Assembly: GCA_030584105.1 (NCBI GenBank)
Contig: CP129491.1
Coordinates: 2,480,001-2,544,000, forward strand
Reading direction: 5' to 3'
Origin: UTCHB3 sp002050155
GTDB lineage: Bacteria; Bacteroidota; Ignavibacteria; Ignavibacteriales; Ignavibacteriaceae
Length of the DNA: 64,000 bases
Under the pieces are notes generated by a model. The model saw only the letters and a list, made by a program, of their open reading frames with translations. It was not told the origin of the DNA and ran no database searches. Below, piece after piece: positions 62,699 through 64,000 of this stretch; the stretch's first letter is position 1, and every line of letters begins with the position of its first letter. The position numbers and the translations under genes were made by a program.

Positions 62699-62936
62699 AA
62701 AATTGTTGAATGTTAATTGAATTATGGTAAAGAGTTCAACAACCACTTTTCGAAAGAACATTCATTTAGATTAGACAGATAAAATGGGGAGAAAGTTCCG
62801 TGATCCGGCTGTTTTAAGTCACTTTGTGAACAGAGATGATTTATAGCAAGCGAACTTAATCGTATCAACAAATTTAACTTTGTAAAAGGACTAAACGAAT
62901 TAAACTTTGTAAACGAATCTAACCGAAACCCAATTC

Positions 62937-64000
62937 TTATCGGCTGCTTGATTCTACCGTGGCCGCAGAGGATTCATTTGCAACCGGTAGAATCACGGTT
63001 ACGGTGGTGCCGACATCAAGTGTACTTTCGATCAGTATATCGCCGCCGTGCTTTTTAGCGAAATCGCGTGATAAATCAAGCCCAAGCCCGGTACCTTTTT
63101 CACCCGATGTACCTCGTTGTGATTTAACAATCCCGGAACCAAGCAAGTTATTCAGGGTTTCTTCCGTCATTCCGCTCCCCGTATCCTTAACTTTTATTAA
63201 AATAGCATCGTTTTCAGCGCACGCACTCACCTGAATAATATCACCCGGATTGCAATATTTGATTGAATTGTTAATAAGGTTTCTTAAAATCAGCGTTAGC
63301 ATATTAGAATCGGCAACAAGTTCCAGTTCTTCGGGTGTTGAAACGAACAGTTTAACTTTTTTTGCAGCGGCTAACTTTTCGGAGAGAGTTGCAACTTCGC
63401 CAATAATGTGTGCAAGTTCTATTTTTTCCGGTTTGAACTCAAGCGTTCCCGCTTTTGCTGCCGAAAGGTGCAACAAGTTTTCAACTAATCTGTAAGAGCT
63501 TGTTGCGGTCTGGTAAAGCGCTTCTATTTGCTCTGTTTTTTCTTCATCACTCATGTCATTAATGTCGGTAAGCAACATTTCCGTAAATCCAAGAATTACC
63601 TGGAAAGGGCTTCGCAGGTCGTGCGCAATAATCGAAAAGAGCCTTTCTTTAGCTAAGTTCACTTCTTTGAGTTCAAGGTTCGCCGATTCAAGGGCTTCGG
63701 TTTGTTGCCTGATCATTTCGTTTTTCTCCGAAAGCTCTTTGTTAATTGCCGTCTGTTTCTTGTAAAAGCGATAAAGCACAACGGCAACAATTATGATGAT
63801 AATCAGCAAAAACATGATAGCAAAAAGAACGATCAGCTGAATCTGGTTTTGTATTCTCTCGTTTTGAAGGTCTTCTTCATACTGTTGAAAGCGGACTTTG
63901 TTCTTCAAGCCGGTAAGTCTGCGGTCTTTCTCCTCTTCGTTAATTTGATTGGAGTAATCAAGGTGCTTCTTAAAAGAAGCAAGTGATGAATCAACAGCCC
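62937..64000 (-). CDS. Sensor histidine kinase, truncated by the window edge
   Basis: Coding sequence runs through to the window end: the 30 codons before residue 1 of the apparent frame are open, and the apparent start is a TTG inside the protein. The upstream stretch (HLDYSNQINEEEKDRRLTGL) is like the link after TPR sensor domains. Next come one transmembrane helix (LIVLFAIMFLLIIIIIVAVV), a coiled coil, HisKA (SIIAHDLRSPFQVILGFTEML, phospho-His), and HATPase_c with the N box (LRNLINNSIKY), G1 (VKDTGSGM) and GTGLGLDLSRDFAKKHGG. Signals to an unseen response regulator. Confidence 0.92.
   Translation of the reverse strand, partial: AVDSSLASFKKHLDYSNQINEEEKDRRLTGLKNKVRFQQYEEDLQNERIQNQIQLIVLFAIMFLLIIIIIVAVVLYRFYKKQTAINKELSEKNEMIRQQTEALESANLELKEVNLAKERLFSIIAHDLRSPFQVILGFTEMLLTDINDMSDEEKTEQIEALYQTATSSYRLVENLLHLSAAKAGTLEFKPEKIELAHIIGEVATLSEKLAAAKKVKLFVSTPEELELVADSNMLTLILRNLINNSIKYCNPGDIIQVSACAENDAILIKVKDTGSGMTEETLNNLLGSGIVKSQRGTSGEKGTGLGLDLSRDFAKKHGGDILIESTLDVGTTVTVILPVANESSAATVESSSR

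Noticed and set aside
62762..62810. CCCCATTT upstream of clpB resembling a sigma-32 -10 element.
   Set aside because: The nearest CTTGAAA-like word is about 22 bases away, beyond normal spacing, and these bacteria are not known to me to use such promoters.
1..64000. tRNA, rRNA, transposase, integrase or phage genes.
   Set aside because: I scanned for T-loop words and known motifs and found none I could support; absence by eye is not proof.

Overview
The window is a replication-origin region of a bacterial chromosome, most likely from the Ignavibacteria/Chlorobi side of the Bacteroidota (FCB) group. Three things point there. Two secreted proteins end in the YPNPFNP-type type IX secretion (T9SS) sorting domain. 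The rpmH promoter has the Bacteroidota form (TTG, then TAnnTTTG). The enzyme set (NifJ-type pyruvate:ferredoxin oxidoreductase beside a DHODH-like flavoprotein, acetyl-CoA synthetase, OPT transporter) suits a member of that group. Genus-level placement is not possible from the sequence alone. I saw no tRNA, rRNA, transposase or prophage genes.

Layout. 0-17.8 kb, minus strand: HAD phosphatase, metallophosphoesterase, proS, OPT transporter, the DHODH-like/nifJ pair, a large T9SS-exported adhesin-like protein and acs. 17.8-19.2 kb is gene-poor by length, but holds a rod-shaped RNA ending in a strong terminator and an unlisted 53-codon membrane microprotein. 19.2-27.7 kb, plus strand: an anti-sigma-type ATPase/GNAT fusion, a T9SS M1 peptidase, htpX, an unknown protein and an SppA with an added barrel-like N-terminus. 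28.0-31.4 kb, minus strand: a phosphate transporter pair (pit, DUF47) and dnaA. The 31.43-31.82 kb gap has four DnaA-box-like sites and is the probable oriC. 31.8-39.1 kb, plus strand: rpmH, rnpA, yidC, a patatin-Omp85 protein, hslV and hslU. 39.4-51.0 kb, mostly minus strand: mscL, mfd, PAP2, murQ, rsmG, mnmG, two parS-like sites and mnmE. 51.1-56.6 kb, plus strand: a pyrimidine nucleoside phosphorylase and a giant GH13-like protein. 56.7-64.0 kb, minus strand: an outer-membrane barrel protein, clpB and a sensor kinase cut by the window edge.

How the genes fit together. The core is origin housekeeping: initiation, ribosome/RNase P, membrane insertion, tRNA wobble modification, transcription-coupled repair, and protein quality control (HslUV, ClpB, HtpX, SppA). 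Around it are envelope export proteins and a pyruvate/acetate to acetyl-CoA module.

The most unusual feature is not one gene but a pattern: abundant short, degenerate local duplications. They occur in intergenic DNA, across stop codons (OMP, DUF6132, deoA, sppA, more weakly proS), and in frame as low-complexity or repeated loops inside housekeeping proteins (MnmG, Mfd, MnmE). Two loci share a TTCCGGGTTAG core with the same 72-nt period. The other best leads are the structured RNA at 17.95-18.11 kb, the thioester-domain T9SS protein, the histone-H1-like tail on the GH13 protein and the parS-like pair with no parAB nearby.
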